64,000 nucleotides of DNA from Ichthyophis bannanicus. Taxonomy: Eukaryota; Chordata; Amphibia; Gymnophiona; Ichthyophiidae. Position numbers and translations under genes: made by a program. How positions within the stretch are numbered: position 1 is the first letter of the stretch; every line of letters starts with the position of its first letter. Shown piece by piece: positions 20,262 through 31,736 of this stretch. The stretch lies in assembly GCA_033557465.1 (NCBI GenBank), contig CM066036.1, positions 722,189,828-722,253,827 on the forward strand, written 5' to 3'. The notes under the pieces were generated by a model. The model worked only from the letters and a program-made list of their open reading frames with translations, ran no database searches and had not been told where the DNA came from.

Positions 20262-22256
20262 GTGTAACACAAGAGACAGAGACCAACCCTGACATTCCCT
20301 CACACAACCATTCTCAAAGCACTTTCAAGTCATTATCTCACAAACTAAGAACCCTATGCCTTCTACACTCCTAACCGCATATGTGAGCCCTTCTCCTTGC
20401 CTCTGGAGTGAGTTTTTCCCCATTTCGGAAAGACAGCTTAAAAATATTATTACAGGCCTTAATACAACAACTTCTCAGCTTTGCCCATGCCCGGTACAAT
20501 GGATCAATCAACCTCCACAGAGCTAGCCCCAATAATTCTAGAGATCATAAACATCTCCCTTTCCCAAGGCTACCTACCAAAACGCCTTAAGCATGCATTC
20601 ATATGTACAAACCTTAAAAGCTCAAGACTGGACCCAACTCTTCCAAACTCATACAGGCCCATCTCTAGATTACCCTTCTCAGCCTAGATAATTGAAAAAG
20701 TAGTCCAGAGAAACTGCAAGACCATGTCAACACATATGCCCCTCTTCACCAACAACTGCACGACTTTAGGATTAACCATGGGGTCAAATATCTTATCACC
20801 ATACTCATAGACAAGCTCATACTGGGTCCTGGGAAACCTCATCAAGGATTTGCCCTCATTTTCCTTTATGTAAAAGCTGCCTTTGGCTCGGTACTCCACA
20901 ATGCTCTATTACTTTAATTTCAAGCAAATGGCCTATGCAGCACCACCTTCAAATGGTTATCTTCTTACCTCACCTCGAGACAACAACAAGTATACATAAA
21001 TAGGATAGCTGCCACTCCTTCCAACATAACCCAAGGGGTGCCTCAAGGATCTGCATTCTCTGCACTCCTGTTCAACCTATTCATCCAACCAATCTGTAAT
21101 ATCATCCACTCTCGTAATGCCATGTTTCACTTATATGCTGATGGCATTATGTTGTATATGCCTATCTCCACCCTTGCTCCAATATACACCCCTCTGATAG
21201 ACTGCTTCAATGCTGTCTTGCAATGGCTTAAAACACATAACCTGAACTTAAACTACCAAAAAACAGAGCTACTTTGTCACCAAAGATCCCTGCTTTTCAC
21301 CTCCACCATACATAGATATGGGTGAAGAAAATATCCACAATAAACTTTATGTAGGATTCCTTGGGGTCAGCAAGACCAGGGTCTTACTGTAACTCAGCAC
21401 ATAAACTCTACTACAAGCCTCTTCTACAAGAAAATCAGAACAATCAAAGCCCTCAAACCACTTCTGGACCAAACCCACATTCGGACCCCCTTAACTCTGC
21501 TTCATCTAGATTTCTGTAACATCCTGCTTCAGGGATTACCAGCCTCATCAATCCACCCTCTGCAGACAACAATGAACACCGCTACAAAAGTATTAATCGG
21601 CACCCCAAATATGAGCACATTACCCCAGTACTCAGTAACCTCCATTGGCTTCCAATAAGAGCCTGTGTTAAGTACAAAGCATGTATCACTACCTTCAAAG
21701 CGCTCCACCATCTATCACCAGATCATCTAGAAACACATGGAAAGACCACCTGACAACAGACCCAGAAGGGCCATCACCCAGCCTACTCTTGTTATCCCTT
21801 CAGACAACCAGAAACACAATGCTCAGACATTAAATAGAGCATTCTCCCTGTTCACCCCGAGACTCTGGATTGCTGTACTAGATGACATTCGCAAACTACA
21901 AGATTTCAAAGATTTCCAGAAGAAAATAAAAACATACTAGTTCTATGAGAATTTCTCCAAAGCACCAGACTAACCTTGCCCTACCATGCTCTCCTAGCCT
22001 AATCTCCACCAAGCCTGCTCCTCATCTCATATTTATATAATTGCACATTTTACTGTATATAGTTACCTTTGTTCATGTTACCATGAAGGTTGATGTTACA
22101 ACCATGTCCTAATGTACTACATATTCTCCACTGTTAGCTATATTCTTAGTTGCTAGTTTTATGTATACACTCCTCTGTTCAATGTAAACCAAGTTACTGT
22201 TCAATGTAAATTGTCTTGATGTCTCGAAAGGCGGTATATAAAATGGTTAAATAAAT
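20262..22256 (+). pseudogene. LINE-B: L2-like LINE, degraded RT and 3' tail
   Basis: Pieces in several frames match LINE-A. 20,481-20,687 has IILEIINISLSQGYLPKRL and NSYRPISRLPFSA. 21,038-21,325 has MPQGSAFSALLFNLF and FHLYADGIMLY, where the second catalytic Asp of YADD is Gly. 21,480-21,940 carries the C-terminal part with decay. The tail at 22,200-22,256 ends AAGGCGGTATATAAAATGG and (AAAT)n. It abuts LINE-A sequence at 22,257, so it inserted into LINE-A or next to an existing gap in it. Confidence 0.78.
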
Positions 22257-22560
22257 AAATTGGCAAATGGTGTAGTCATTTGGTGTGAGCTGGTTTCTGT
22301 GATCCAGGTTTCCATTATGCATAAAATATCAAGATGCTGGGAGAGGAGCAGGTTTCTTATGAGACAGATCTTATTTTGGATTGAGCTTGTGTTAGTGAGT
22401 GTCCATTGGAGTGTATGTGTGGGGGGTTTGTTGCGTGAGAACATGGTGGCATGATTGGGTGAGATCGGTATGTGTATGAAATGGTGTAGGTTTCTGTGTA
22501 TGCTGTGTGGGTATATCATGTGTGTTGGTATGTGATTATGGGGGTTGAGCCATAGCTTGG
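22257..22560 (-). pseudogene. LINE-A endonuclease N-terminus
   Basis: In sense: LQWTLTNTSSIQNKICLIRN, then HLDILCIMETWIT. This is the Asn near the start and the Glu-Thr of an apurinic-type endonuclease domain. It is the missing 5' part of the element at 15,045-18,525. About 80-90 endonuclease residues between the two parts are not found. Confidence 0.7.
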
Positions 22561-22779
22561 GTGTTGTGTGTGTCTGATGTGGGGTGTGTGTTCCTGTGCA
22601 TGTATGATGTACCAGTATGATGTCCAGCCTACACCTGCCGAGCATACAGCCTGTTTGTCTATGTGTTTGATCTGCCCCTGCTCTGCCAACTCTTTGCCTC
22701 TGGCCCTCCCCCTTCTGCCCCCATCCAGAGCTCCCCGCACTAACTCTCTGTACGTGTGGGGAGGGCTGCACTCAGAATA
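22561..22779 (-). other. Probable LINE-A 5' leader
   Basis: A GT-rich stretch followed by a C/T-rich one, directly upstream of the endonuclease start in LINE-A sense. No further motif. Confidence 0.35.
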
Positions 22780-22945
22780 GCATGCCGGGGCAAATGGACA
22801 GGATGTCCAACCCCGCTATTCGTGACTCTGCATCGGGCCCATAGAGGGGGTAATCTGCAGGGAGTGGAAGGCACCACTCTAGTCAGCCTACTGGGCAGAC
22901 TAGATGGACCATATTGGTCTTTATTTGCCATTATTTACTATGTTA
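22780..22945 (+). mobile_element. CR1 LINE 3' UTR fragment
   Basis: It ends CTGGGCAGACTAGATGGACC, ATATTGGTCTTTATTTGCC and ATTATTTACTATGTTAC, a standard CR1-type 3' end. No coding part. Confidence 0.7.
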
Positions 22946-24049
22946 CTATTTTGTTTTAGGAGTTGTTTCATTTTGTTTTGTTTGAAATGCAGCATACAGT
23001 GTTTCCAAAATGAAACCAAATACATTACATTTAATTTTTTTGGCTCTACATTTTGAAATGAAATTAAATATAACAAGACTGTTGAATTGTCCATATTGTT
23101 TCTAAATAAATGTACATCCCTAGTATTTGCCCAAACTGCCAGATGACCAGTCTGGACATATCTACAAGTAATTATCAAGGCTAGGTTTTTTTTTAGTAGC
23201 CCAGAGGGGTGTGCTGTTGGACAATTTCTCTTGCTACTCTTCAGTCAATTTATGCAGTGATCTGCTCTGGTAGCTGTATGTTACCACTGCTGTGGTGCAT
23301 TATTATGGAAAATGCATCATGATCAAGTTCAATGTACGATTATCTTATTACAAAGGAAGGAATTGGCCAATTTCTCATGCATGTGAAAAATGTTATGCCC
23401 CCTATGGTAAAGTTCCAAACCTACCAATAATAATATATCAGAACCAATATTAGTATATCAGCTTGCTTTTCTTTATGTAATATCCCTCAATAAATTCTGA
23501 AATAAACCAAAAAAATATTTTAAAATCAGCCATAAAATCTTAAAGTGATCTGAAAAAGTACCAACACTATTTGATATGCACACCCTTAATACAAACTTCT
23601 ATAATGTAACTAAAGAGAAAATAGATTTATCTATAGCTAAGTTTTCTGCCACCAATTATTTTAAAGTGAAGCAAGCATACCTTCATACAGTCACACAACC
23701 CAGGAGAGATAATTAGTATAAAAGTTTTATTCTGTCCTAAAAAAAGAAATATGCTGGAGGAAAACAGAAAATGAGATAGAAAATCATTGCATATTTTTAA
23801 CTTGTTAATATCTGCTTCAACTAAATTTGAAGAGAGATATTAATAAATTTAGATTAAAGCTTTTCTCTGAATCTATCTATCTATCTATATGAGAAAAGAT
23901 GATGAATTAGGCTCTACTCAAATATTTAAGTATTTTGAAAGGAACATTTAATTTCCTATGGGCATATTTTAAAAAGTCCATTTATGCTGTGGAAGAGACT
24001 TGAAAATAAGAACATTTGGAAATCTGTCAATTTTATAAGAGAGGGCATG
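22946..24049. other. AT-rich intergenic DNA
   Basis: No gene or known repeat, apart from a short (ATCT)n run near 23,870-23,890. Confidence 0.5.
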
Positions 24050-24890
24050 CACGTGTGTGGCCGATGTAAAATCAACATTTCTGTCCCTTGAAATCAATGC
24101 ATTTTTTAAAAACGTGCAGTAGTAAATCTATAGGCATTTCTGCTGGAAAGCCTTGATAGACATCGAAAATGCACAGGGGCCCTAACATTCGCTGCAAGTA
24201 GAGGTCTATTTTGGATTTTAGACATGTATTGTACATGTATTCCAGCGACATAGTATGTGCCCACTTGCATTCCATAAGCACATTGCGTGTCTTCCCCTGA
24301 AGAACCATGTCAACATATTGCCGGCCCCCATGTATGCCTATACCTAATAAGAACATAAGAACATGGATGGACATTTTAGACAGGACGTCCAAGTGCAATC
24401 TGAGATGTCTGAGCCAGAACACCTGAAAAAAAAGCAGATGCATCCAGGTGCAGGCATGATTTTACAAATGTGGATGTGCACGATATAGTCATCTGCAAGG
24501 GCATCTACATAGATATCCCCAGAACTATATTTCAGAATCTAGACATCTAGAATAGCATGCTGCTATCATTGACATTGTGCTGAGTACTGGGGACAATGGA
24601 GTGCTATCTTCTCTACACTCTCTGGATGATTTTCAGCCAAAGTAAGCACTTTTCAGATGTTTGTTCATACTTAGAGCAAGACTAAACTTAGACATATTGC
24701 TGGACATTCATAACATTTCTGAGATCAGGCAGGCCCATCCATGCTCCTGAGAATGCCCCCCATGCACCTGTTCAGACTTGGACATCCTCACACGAGAGCC
24801 TTCCCAAAGCTGACTTCTAAAATGGTTCTGGAGACATCTTTGTGCTTTGGACGTCTCTATGCCCAATTTTGAACTCCAAAACCTGAATAT
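24050..24890 (-). repeat. Unclassified interspersed repeat, also present near 41.5 kb
   Basis: The complement of about 24,870-24,740 (GGCATAGAGACGTCC, then CCATTTTAGAAGTCAG, then GATGTCCAAGTCTGAACAGG) matches the plus strand at 41,560-41,690. A CR1-like AAGAACATAAGAACAT at 24,350 interrupts it. No coding content. Confidence 0.5.
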
Positions 24891-24902
24891 CCCTATAATA
24901 GT

Positions 24903-27582
24903 ATAATATACTATGCTGGAAATGAAAGACAAAGAAGAAATGGTGTTGCATTTATAATAAAGAAGAAACTTGCAAGAACTGTAATGAAATGCAATGCAGT
25001 CAGCGAATGCTTAATCTCTATTCATCTACGAGGATTGCCTATCAACGCAACTATAATTCAAGTATATGCCCCAACAATAGCTGCAGAAGAGAATGAAATT
25101 GAAGAGTTCTATGAACAAGTACAAGCTGAAATTGACAGAACATGCAAACAGGATATCCTGATAGTCATGGGTTACTGGAACGCAAACGTTGGCAACAAAG
25201 AAGAAGGCAAAGTAGTTGGAAAATATGGACTTGGCAACAGCAATGAAGCTGGAGAAAGACTGACAGAATTCTGCAAGACCAACAATCTATTCATCTCAAA
25301 CACCTTCTTCCAGCAACACAAGCGGCGACTGTACACATGGACTTCACCCAATGGATTGTATAAAAATCAAATTGACTACATCTGTGGAAGTCAACGATGG
25401 AAAAGTTCTATAACATCAACAAAGACAAAACCTGGAGCTGACTGTGGTACAGATCATCAACTACTAGTATGCAAACTCAAGCTAAAGTTAAAAAAGAGCA
25501 AACCACTCATGAATGCAGCAAAATATGACCTTGAGAATATATCACTGCAATTTAAAAACTGCCTGAAAAATCGATTTGCTGCTTTAGATACAAATGACAG
25601 AGCTCCGGAAGAGATATGGAATGACATCAAGAAGGTTGTGTTGGAAGAAAGCGAGAAGTGTCTACAAAAGGTGAAAAAGCAAAAGCGGCCAAAATGGATT
25701 GACGGAAGAAACTCTGAAAATTGCCCAAAAACGCATAGAAGCTAAAGCCAGAGGAGAAAGAAAGACAGTCGCAGAACTCAACAGAGATTTCCAACGTGCA
25801 GCAAGCCAGGACAAGGAAAAGTACTACAATGACACTTGCAAGGAAATAGAAACAGAAACTATTAGAGGAAGAACAAGATCGGCTTTCCTAAAGCTACGAG
25901 AGTTAAAGAAAAAATTCCAGCCTCGAATTGGAATGTTACAAGGTGCTCAAGGTTCTATGTTGAATGATGCTGAGAAGATCAAGAAAAGGTGGAAGGAATA
26001 TACAGAGTTTTTATATGATAAAGATCAAGTGGACCAACAGCCGTTTCAACCTGTACCTTATGATCGGGAACCATTGGTGATGAAAGAAGAAGTTGAAGCA
26101 GCATTGACAGCCTTATCAAAGAACAAAGCACCAGGCATTGATAGCATTCCTATAGAAGTATTGCAGCAATCTGATGCAGCTGTTGCCATACTTACAAGGC
26201 TCTGTCAAGAAATATGGAAGACAACATCATGGCCAACTGACTGGAAAAGATCTGTGTTTATACCAGTACTAAAGAAAGGTGATCCAACTGACTGTGGAAA
26301 TTATCGCACAATTGCTCTGATCCCACATGCCAGCAAGATTCTACTGAAGATTATTCAAAAGAGACTACAACCATACTTGGAACAAGAACTACCTGAAATG
26401 CAAGCAGGGTTCAGGAAAGGGCGAGGAACGAGAGACATCATTGCGGATGTGAGATGGATCCTTGAAAAGACTAAAGAATACCAAAAGGATATCTATTTGT
26501 GCTTTATCGACTATAGCAAGGCTTTTGAATGTGTAAACCATGAGAAACTCTGGGCCACATTAAGAAGCATGGGTATACCAGAACACCTGATCGGTCTCTT
26601 GCGCAATCTGTACATTGATCAAGAAGCAACAGTTTGAACGGAACAAGGAGAAACAGAATGGTTTAAAATAAGCAAAGGTGTAAGACAAGGCTGCATATTT
26701 TCCCCCTAACTGTTTAATTTATATGCAGAACAAATCATCAGAGAAGCAGGATTGTATGAAGACAACAGAGGTGTGAAGATTGGTGGAAGACTCATCAACA
26801 ACCTTCGCTATGCTGATGATGCTACATTACTGGCTGAAAGTGAAGATGATCTGAAACATTTGCTTCTCACAATCAAAGAACATAGTCTCAAAATGGGCCT
26901 GCACCTTAATGTAAAGAAGACAAAGATCATGACAACTGGCATAATCAACAGGTTCATCGTTGAAGGAGAAGAAATTGAAATTGTGAACAACTTTAACCTA
27001 CTTGGATCAACTATCAATAAAAAAGCAACAAACAGTCAAGAAATCAAGCGACGCATTGCTCTTGGCAGAATGGCTATGAAAGACCTATATAAGATTCTCA
27101 AGAGCAGAGATGTCTCTCTCCATACAAAGATTCGACTTGTTCAAGCCATGGTATTTTCAATAACATCATATGGATGTGAAAGCTGGACAGTGAAAAAGAC
27201 AGACAGGAAGAAAATTGATGCCTTTGAATTATGGTGCTGGCGGCGAATACTGTGTATACCATGGACTGCCCGAAGAACAAACCAGTCGGTACTAGAGGAG
27301 ATCAAACCTAAGCTTTCTTTAGAAGCTCAGATGACAAGACTTCAACTTTCATACTTTGGACACATCATGCGAAGAGAGAAATCATTAGAGAAAGACATCA
27401 TGCTTGGCAAGATAGAAGGTCAACGCAAAAGAGGCAGGCCAGCAATGAGATGGATCGATACAATAACAGCAGCTACGGGTACCAGTCTGTCAACAATGAG
27501 CCGCCTGACTGAAGACAGAACACAATTTAGGATAGCTATCCAGACGGTCGCCATGAGTCGACTCAGACTCGACAGCACTTAA
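24903..27582 (+). pseudogene. RTE-BovB endonuclease/reverse transcriptase
   Basis: Endonuclease (to about 25,500): NGVAFIIKKKL, TIIQVYAPT, DILIVMGYWNANVG and DCGTDHQLLVCKL, with the Asp-His pair. RT: NKAPGIDSIPIEVL, CGNYRTIALIPHASKILLKI, QAGFRKGRGTRDII, FIDYSKAFECVNHE and NNLRYADDATLLAESEDD with catalytic YADD. The C-terminus has SYGCESWTVKKTDRKKIDAF and QRKRGRPAMRWID. Lesions: a one-base shift near 25,695-25,705; a TGA at 26,635-26,637 where Arg (CGA) is expected, a CpG decay change; and a TAA at 26,707-26,709. The natural stop is at 27,580-27,582. Confidence 0.9.
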
Positions 27583-27590
27583 CAACAACA
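24903..27590 (+). mobile_element. RTE-BovB LINE, 5'-truncated
   Basis: It runs from a readable endonuclease interior at about 24,903 to the RTE 3' end, which ends GACAGCACTTAACAACAACA with an (ACA)n-type tail at 27,590. It follows the unclassified repeat and is followed by another LINE's 3' tail. The family occurs in patches across vertebrates and is known for horizontal transfer. Only about three disabling lesions are visible over 2.7 kb. Confidence 0.88.
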
Positions 27591-27800
27591 TTCCCCCCTG
27601 GCCCCCTCCATCCCCCCCTTACTACATACCCCTCCCTACCTCTGTAACTTAATGTAAATAGTTCTGTTCAATTGTTAAATGTTCAACCACTGCTTTTGTT
27701 CCATGTAAAACAGCTGTAACCACACTGTTACTTTTGTTCTCTGTAAACCGTTTTGAATTGGAGAAAAACGGTATATAAAAAATGTTAAATAAAAAATAAA
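27591..27800 (+). mobile_element. 3' tail of an L2-like LINE
   Basis: GTAAACCGTTTTGAATTGG, a spacer, ACGGTATATAAAAAATG and A-rich sequence. The tail of a second LINE lies directly after the BovB end, which suggests that BovB landed in that LINE's 3' region. Confidence 0.65.
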
Positions 27801-27804
27801 ATGA

Positions 27805-28197
27805 CCCCCATAAGATTTACCATACTGGGTCTGACCAAATCTCCTTCAAGCCCAGTATCCTGGTTCCAAAAGTGACTAATCCAGATCACATGTACTTGGC
27901 AGGATTCCAAAAGCTAAACAGATTCTATGCTGCTTATCTCAGAGATAAGCAATGGATTTTCTTCAGTCCATTTTAATAATGGTTTATAGACTTTTCCTCC
28001 AGGAATGTGTCCAATCATTTTTTAAACCAAGTTACAGTACAACAGACAGCTTTTCCTATATCCTCCAGCAACAAATTCCAAAGCTTAATTATGCAATAAG
28101 TGGAAAAATATTTTTTTTCTGATTACTATTAAATATACTAAATTGTAGTCTCATTGCATGTCTCCTGGTACTTGTGCATTCTGAAGGAGTAAACAAC
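27805..28197 (-). mobile_element. CR1 LINE 3' end, reversed
   Basis: The plus strand starts CCATACTGGGTCTGACC and continues GCCCAGTATCCTGG. This is the reverse complement of the CR1 3' UTR, followed by degraded C-terminal coding sequence. Confidence 0.75.
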
Positions 28198-28265
28198 CGA
28201 TTCATCGTGCTGGGCAGACTAGATGGACCATGCTGGTCTTTATCTGCTGTCATTTACTATGATAA
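28198..28265 (+). mobile_element. CR1 LINE 3' tail
   Basis: GTGCTGGGCAGACTAGATGG, CCATGCTGGTCTTTATCTGC and ATTTACTATGA form a short CR1 3' end in the opposite orientation to the one before it. Confidence 0.7.
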
Positions 28266-28289
28266 TTGTTCCACTCCACTTATTTAATA

Positions 28290-28345
28290 GACATCTATCA
28301 TATCTACTACTACTATTCATCAATTATATAGCGCTACAATATGTA
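28290..28345 (-). mobile_element. L2 LINE 3' tail fragment
   Basis: A CTACTACTATTC run with TATATAGCGCTACAA and CAGTGCTGTACAGATAC has the form of an L2-type 3' end, comparable to 10,140-10,200. Confidence 0.45.
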
Positions 28346-28892
28346 TACAGTGCTGTACAGATACATGGTTCCAAACCAAAAAGAAGAGCACCTACTTGCA
28401 AGAACCTCCAAAAGACACACAGAGCAAGAAGTATGGTGGTCACATGCGCTTTATTAACAAATTACCCCAACGCGTTTCGGCAACGCCTTCATCAGGGGGC
28501 TACGAACTGCAAGCAACAAACAAACAAACAATAAATAAATAAATAAAATATCATCATAAGCAAAACATTTAAATTACATGCAAATGAATAAAAATAATTA
28601 AATAAAAACAGATAAATTAATGAAACAACCTCTAATAAAAAATATATGATATATAATGACCATATATAAACAAAGATTGTATAAAAATCTCTTTAACAAA
28701 CATAAAAGGACATATAAATATCCAAAAAGACATTACCTTATAAAAGTATGTAGAACATACTCATATTACTAAATACCATCTGAGTGATGAAGCGCACAGA
28801 AAAAACACTACTGTAGAAATGAATCAATATAATGGAAGTTGAGCTAAAAATAAAAACATGATAATTAATATCATATTTACATACAAAAGGAA
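28346..28892 (-). mobile_element. Probable Penelope-like element end with hammerhead motif
   Basis: AT-rich, with (AAAC)n and (AAAT)n runs, no coding sequence, and a hammerhead ribozyme core at 28,460-28,505. Short hammerheads of this type are known in the terminal repeats of Penelope-like elements. The limits are set only by the neighbours. Confidence 0.45.
28460..28505 (-). ncRNA. Hammerhead ribozyme motif 1
   Basis: On the minus strand: CCCC, the core CTGATGA (28,495-28,489), A, stem II GGC-GTT-GCC, GAAA, the short self-complementary stem III region ACGCGT, T, then GGGG pairing back to CCCC as stem I. Every invariant core base of a type I hammerhead is present. Cleavage would be predicted after the T before GGGG. 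An AATAAAG lies about 15 nt downstream. The very short palindromic stem III is the form reported for Penelope-like elements, which may act as dimers. Confidence 0.8.
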
Positions 28893-29244
28893 TTAACCGG
28901 GTAGTCGTACCCGGTGCTCCCGACCTGCTTATTGTAACCTTTTCCACCATCACCCCCTTTTACTACACTCCCCCTCCCCCGCCATTTACCATTCACAATG
29001 CAACTGACACACGTTATTGGGTAAGAAAACTGGTTGCAGCTTTATTTGACAAGTTAACATCAATAACATGCTAAACCAACATAATCAACAACAATGAACA
29101 CTCCCCCCAAACCCTTCAGACGGGGCGATGTGTCACCAGCCATGCTATTAGCAAAGTTACCTTGCCTCCGTACCAGCCACATTCACCTCCACCGGCCAAA
29201 TTCCTAAAGCCCCTGTCCGACTTCGCCATATCACTAGCAAAAGT

Positions 29245-29536
29245 CTACCTGGGGTTGTCCGACCAGATTAAGACCACCCCCTCAAACATTTTCAACACCA
29301 ACGCCAAGTCCCTCTTAGCCGCCCTAATTAGCTGTTTGCAAGTCCAGGCTACCAAGTCATTCCCCTCAAGATGCAACAAGATGATCTCTGGCTGTATTCT
29401 GATACGCTGGTGGTGCCGAAGCAAAGGCAGCAACTGGGTCCATCTTAGCCCACGCTCACCCAGCCATGAGATCGACACCACCGTTGGATCCAGGCTTCCC
29501 ATGTCCTCTCCGCCACTGAACTGCGCAGAAGACTCC
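29245..29536 (-). pseudogene. Ngaro-2 SGNH hydrolase fragment
   Basis: In sense: SLDPTVVSISWLGERGLRW, LLPLLRHHQRIR and IILLHLEGNDLVAWTCKQLI (Gly-Asn-Asp block kept), ending at LIWSDNPR. The block I Ser region and the C-terminal Asp-x-x-His are missing. It reads on directly from the end of RNase H. Confidence 0.72.
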
Positions 29537-30225
29537 TCATCTCTGCAGGCCAAGCATCCACAAGTTCGACGGGACCACACACCCGCGCATGTCTGCATCT
29601 GGCGCCAGTCTCCGAAACCGCTCCATCTGCAAACGGGAAAGAGCATCAGCAATTCCGTTAGTATGCCCCAGGATATGCCGCGCCCTCAAACTGACATTCA
29701 AGCGCAAACATGTCAAAACTAAGGCCCGCATTAAGGATGCAACCTGGAGGCAACGCGGAGAGTAATTATTCACCACACTCACCACTGCCTCGTTGTCACA
29801 CCACCATCTGACCCGCCGATTCCTGAAACGATCTGGCCACAACTCCAGCGCTACTAACATGGGAAACAGTTCTAGGAAGGTAATGTTACTCATTAATCCG
29901 GCCGTAAGCCAATCCTGCGGCCATCGGTCAGCACACCATGCTCCCGCGAAGTAAATGCCCAATCCTACCCCCCCCCCCCGGCAGCATCTGAATAAAGCTG
30001 TAGCTCTCCACTGGAAACCTCAGCCTCCATCCACACTGAGATACCATTAAAATCCCTCAAAAAAGTATCCCACACCCTTAAGTCCTCCCGCATCGACCTA
30101 GTAACTCGTATGCAGTGATGAGGCTTACACCCCCCCGCCGTTGCTGCCGTCAACTGTCGAAGAAAGACTCTGCCCATTGGAAGCACTCTACACGCAAAGT
30201 TCAGTGACCCAAGCAAAGCCTGCAT
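29537..30225 (-). pseudogene. Ngaro-2 RNase H
   Basis: Two adjoining frames. 30,225-29,965 has MQALLGSLNFACRVLPMGRV and LYSDAAGGGG (first Asp). 29,962-29,537 has GIYFAGAWCADRWP, NITFLELFPML, RWWCDNEAVVSVVNN and ARHILGHTNGIADALSR. The frame changes in a poly-C run at 29,969-29,980. It would remove RNA from the RNA-DNA hybrid. Confidence 0.8.
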
Positions 30226-30735
30226 TTCTCATAAGGTCAACTTCGCTGAGGCCACTGCATTAGCCACCAGAACCCGCAATTTGTCCACCTTATCGTTCGG
30301 CAGCCGAGCTGTCATTCCCTCCGAATCGAGCTCGATCCCAAGAAAAGTAAGCCTAGTCACTGGACCCACTGTCTTAGTCTCAGCCAAAGGAACACCTAAT
30401 TCTCTAGCCATCTCAATAAATCCCATTAGAAGCTCCCTACAGCCCGCTGACTGTGCTTCCCCGATGAACAGAAAATCATCTAAATAATGCACCACTTCCG
30501 ACCGTCCGACCCTCCGTGCTACCACCCAATGCAAGAAGGAACTAAACATCTTGAAATAAGCACACGCCACAGCACAACCCATAGGCATGCATTTATCAAA
30601 ATAGAACCCACTCTCGAATTGAAAGCCTAGCAATGGAAAAGAAGAAGGATGCACCTGGAGCAGGCGAAAAGCCGACTCGATATCCACTTTTGCCATCCAC
30701 GCTCCCCGGCCTGCCTTCCTAAGTAAGTCCACCGC
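30226..30735 (-). pseudogene. Ngaro-2 reverse transcriptase, C-terminal two thirds
   Basis: About 167 residues: MAKVDIESAFRLLQVHPSSF (first catalytic Asp), CMPMGCAVACAYFKMFSSFL, EVVHYLDDFLFIGEA with the YLDD box, and VTRLTFLGIELDSE. The fingers are cut off at about 30,735, where unrelated sequence starts. Confidence 0.82.
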
Positions 30736-31316
30736 TCCATCAAAGGATCAGCTTAGGTGATGCCTGTTAAAACGTGCATCTCCTAAGCTGCTCCTCTCAC
30801 TGACAGTGTTGTGCTGGTGCAAACTACACATAAATACTGAGGATGCATAAATATTGATGCGAATTAGACTAGATTGCATACCCAGAACAGTGCAAGGTGA
30901 TCTGAGTGCCTTTGAAGATATAATAACAACAAGTAGAATGAAATATGTTTGTCATGGCGCAACTTGCATCAAAACATAAATGGCAGTAGATGAAATAGTT
31001 ATTCTTTCACTGGTCATCTCTAAAAATTGTCTTTATAATGCTAAGTATGGATCCTTACCAACCTCACACAATATGGTGCTTTTGGGCATGTTTCAGTGCT
31101 GTTTGCACTGTTGAATGCTCTTATTCTGAGGGTCTCTTATTATTGAAAGGGATATGTTTTGACATTTAGCTATGGAGAACCTTTAGTGATTTTCTGTTCT
31201 TTCACACTGACACCTTTCAGTTGCGGTCACCTGTATCATCCAGGTACTAGCCAGGCATTCATGTCCACACCGAATTGTAGATGAGCACACCAGATCCTCC
31301 GGTGCAATACTCAGAC
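30736..31316. other. Intergenic DNA, possible MITE
   Basis: CAGCTTAGGTGATGC (30,750) and GCATCTCCTAAGCTG (about 30,777) form a short inverted pair at the very edge of Ngaro-2. Nothing else is seen. Confidence 0.4.
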
Positions 31317-31341
31317 CACACACACACACACACACACACAT
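31317..31341. repeat. (CA)n microsatellite
   Basis: About twelve uninterrupted CA units. Confidence 0.9.
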
Positions 31342-31736
31342 GTCACTAAAAGCATATGTCTACCAAAAAGATGTTCTAAACTTATACATAACAGCTGTTA
31401 CAGCATAATAGCATGGAGTCCCAGGACTCACCCAAACTCTATTCCTTAACCGAGTCACGGTGGCTCCCCCCTTCGCCCATCCCCCCTCCCCTTCCACAAG
31501 AAACTCACAACACTCAATTGTTGGCATAACACTGGTCGCAGCTTTATTCACTTTAACAAACTTCAACAATAATTCCAAACAATACCTTCCCGCCTCTACC
31601 ACAACAGCAATGACTCACCAGCCATGTGGGTAGCAAAGTAAGGTCATCGCTGTTGCCACCGCAGCGAGGCTACTGCTAACCACCTACCACCCCTTCCTCC
31701 GGCTTTGCCATATTACTAGCAAAAGCCCCACCGGAG

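Larger units (their letters stand above)
28893..30735 (-). mobile_element. Ngaro-2: deleted tyrosine-recombinase retrotransposon
   Basis: Its 3' end begins on the plus strand at TTAACCGGG (28,893), as in Ngaro-1 and -3. AATAAA lies at 29,046-29,041 in sense. Coding order in sense: RT, RNase H, hydrolase fragment. The 5' side stops inside the RT at about 30,735. Gag is gone, the tyrosine recombinase is deleted between RNase H and hydrolase, and the hydrolase C-terminus is deleted up to the B region. Confidence 0.78.

Noticed and set aside
22568..22780. Small Cys-rich secreted-like protein
   Set aside because: It is antisense to the probable LINE-A 5' leader, has no signal peptide pattern that holds up, and is GT/CT biased.
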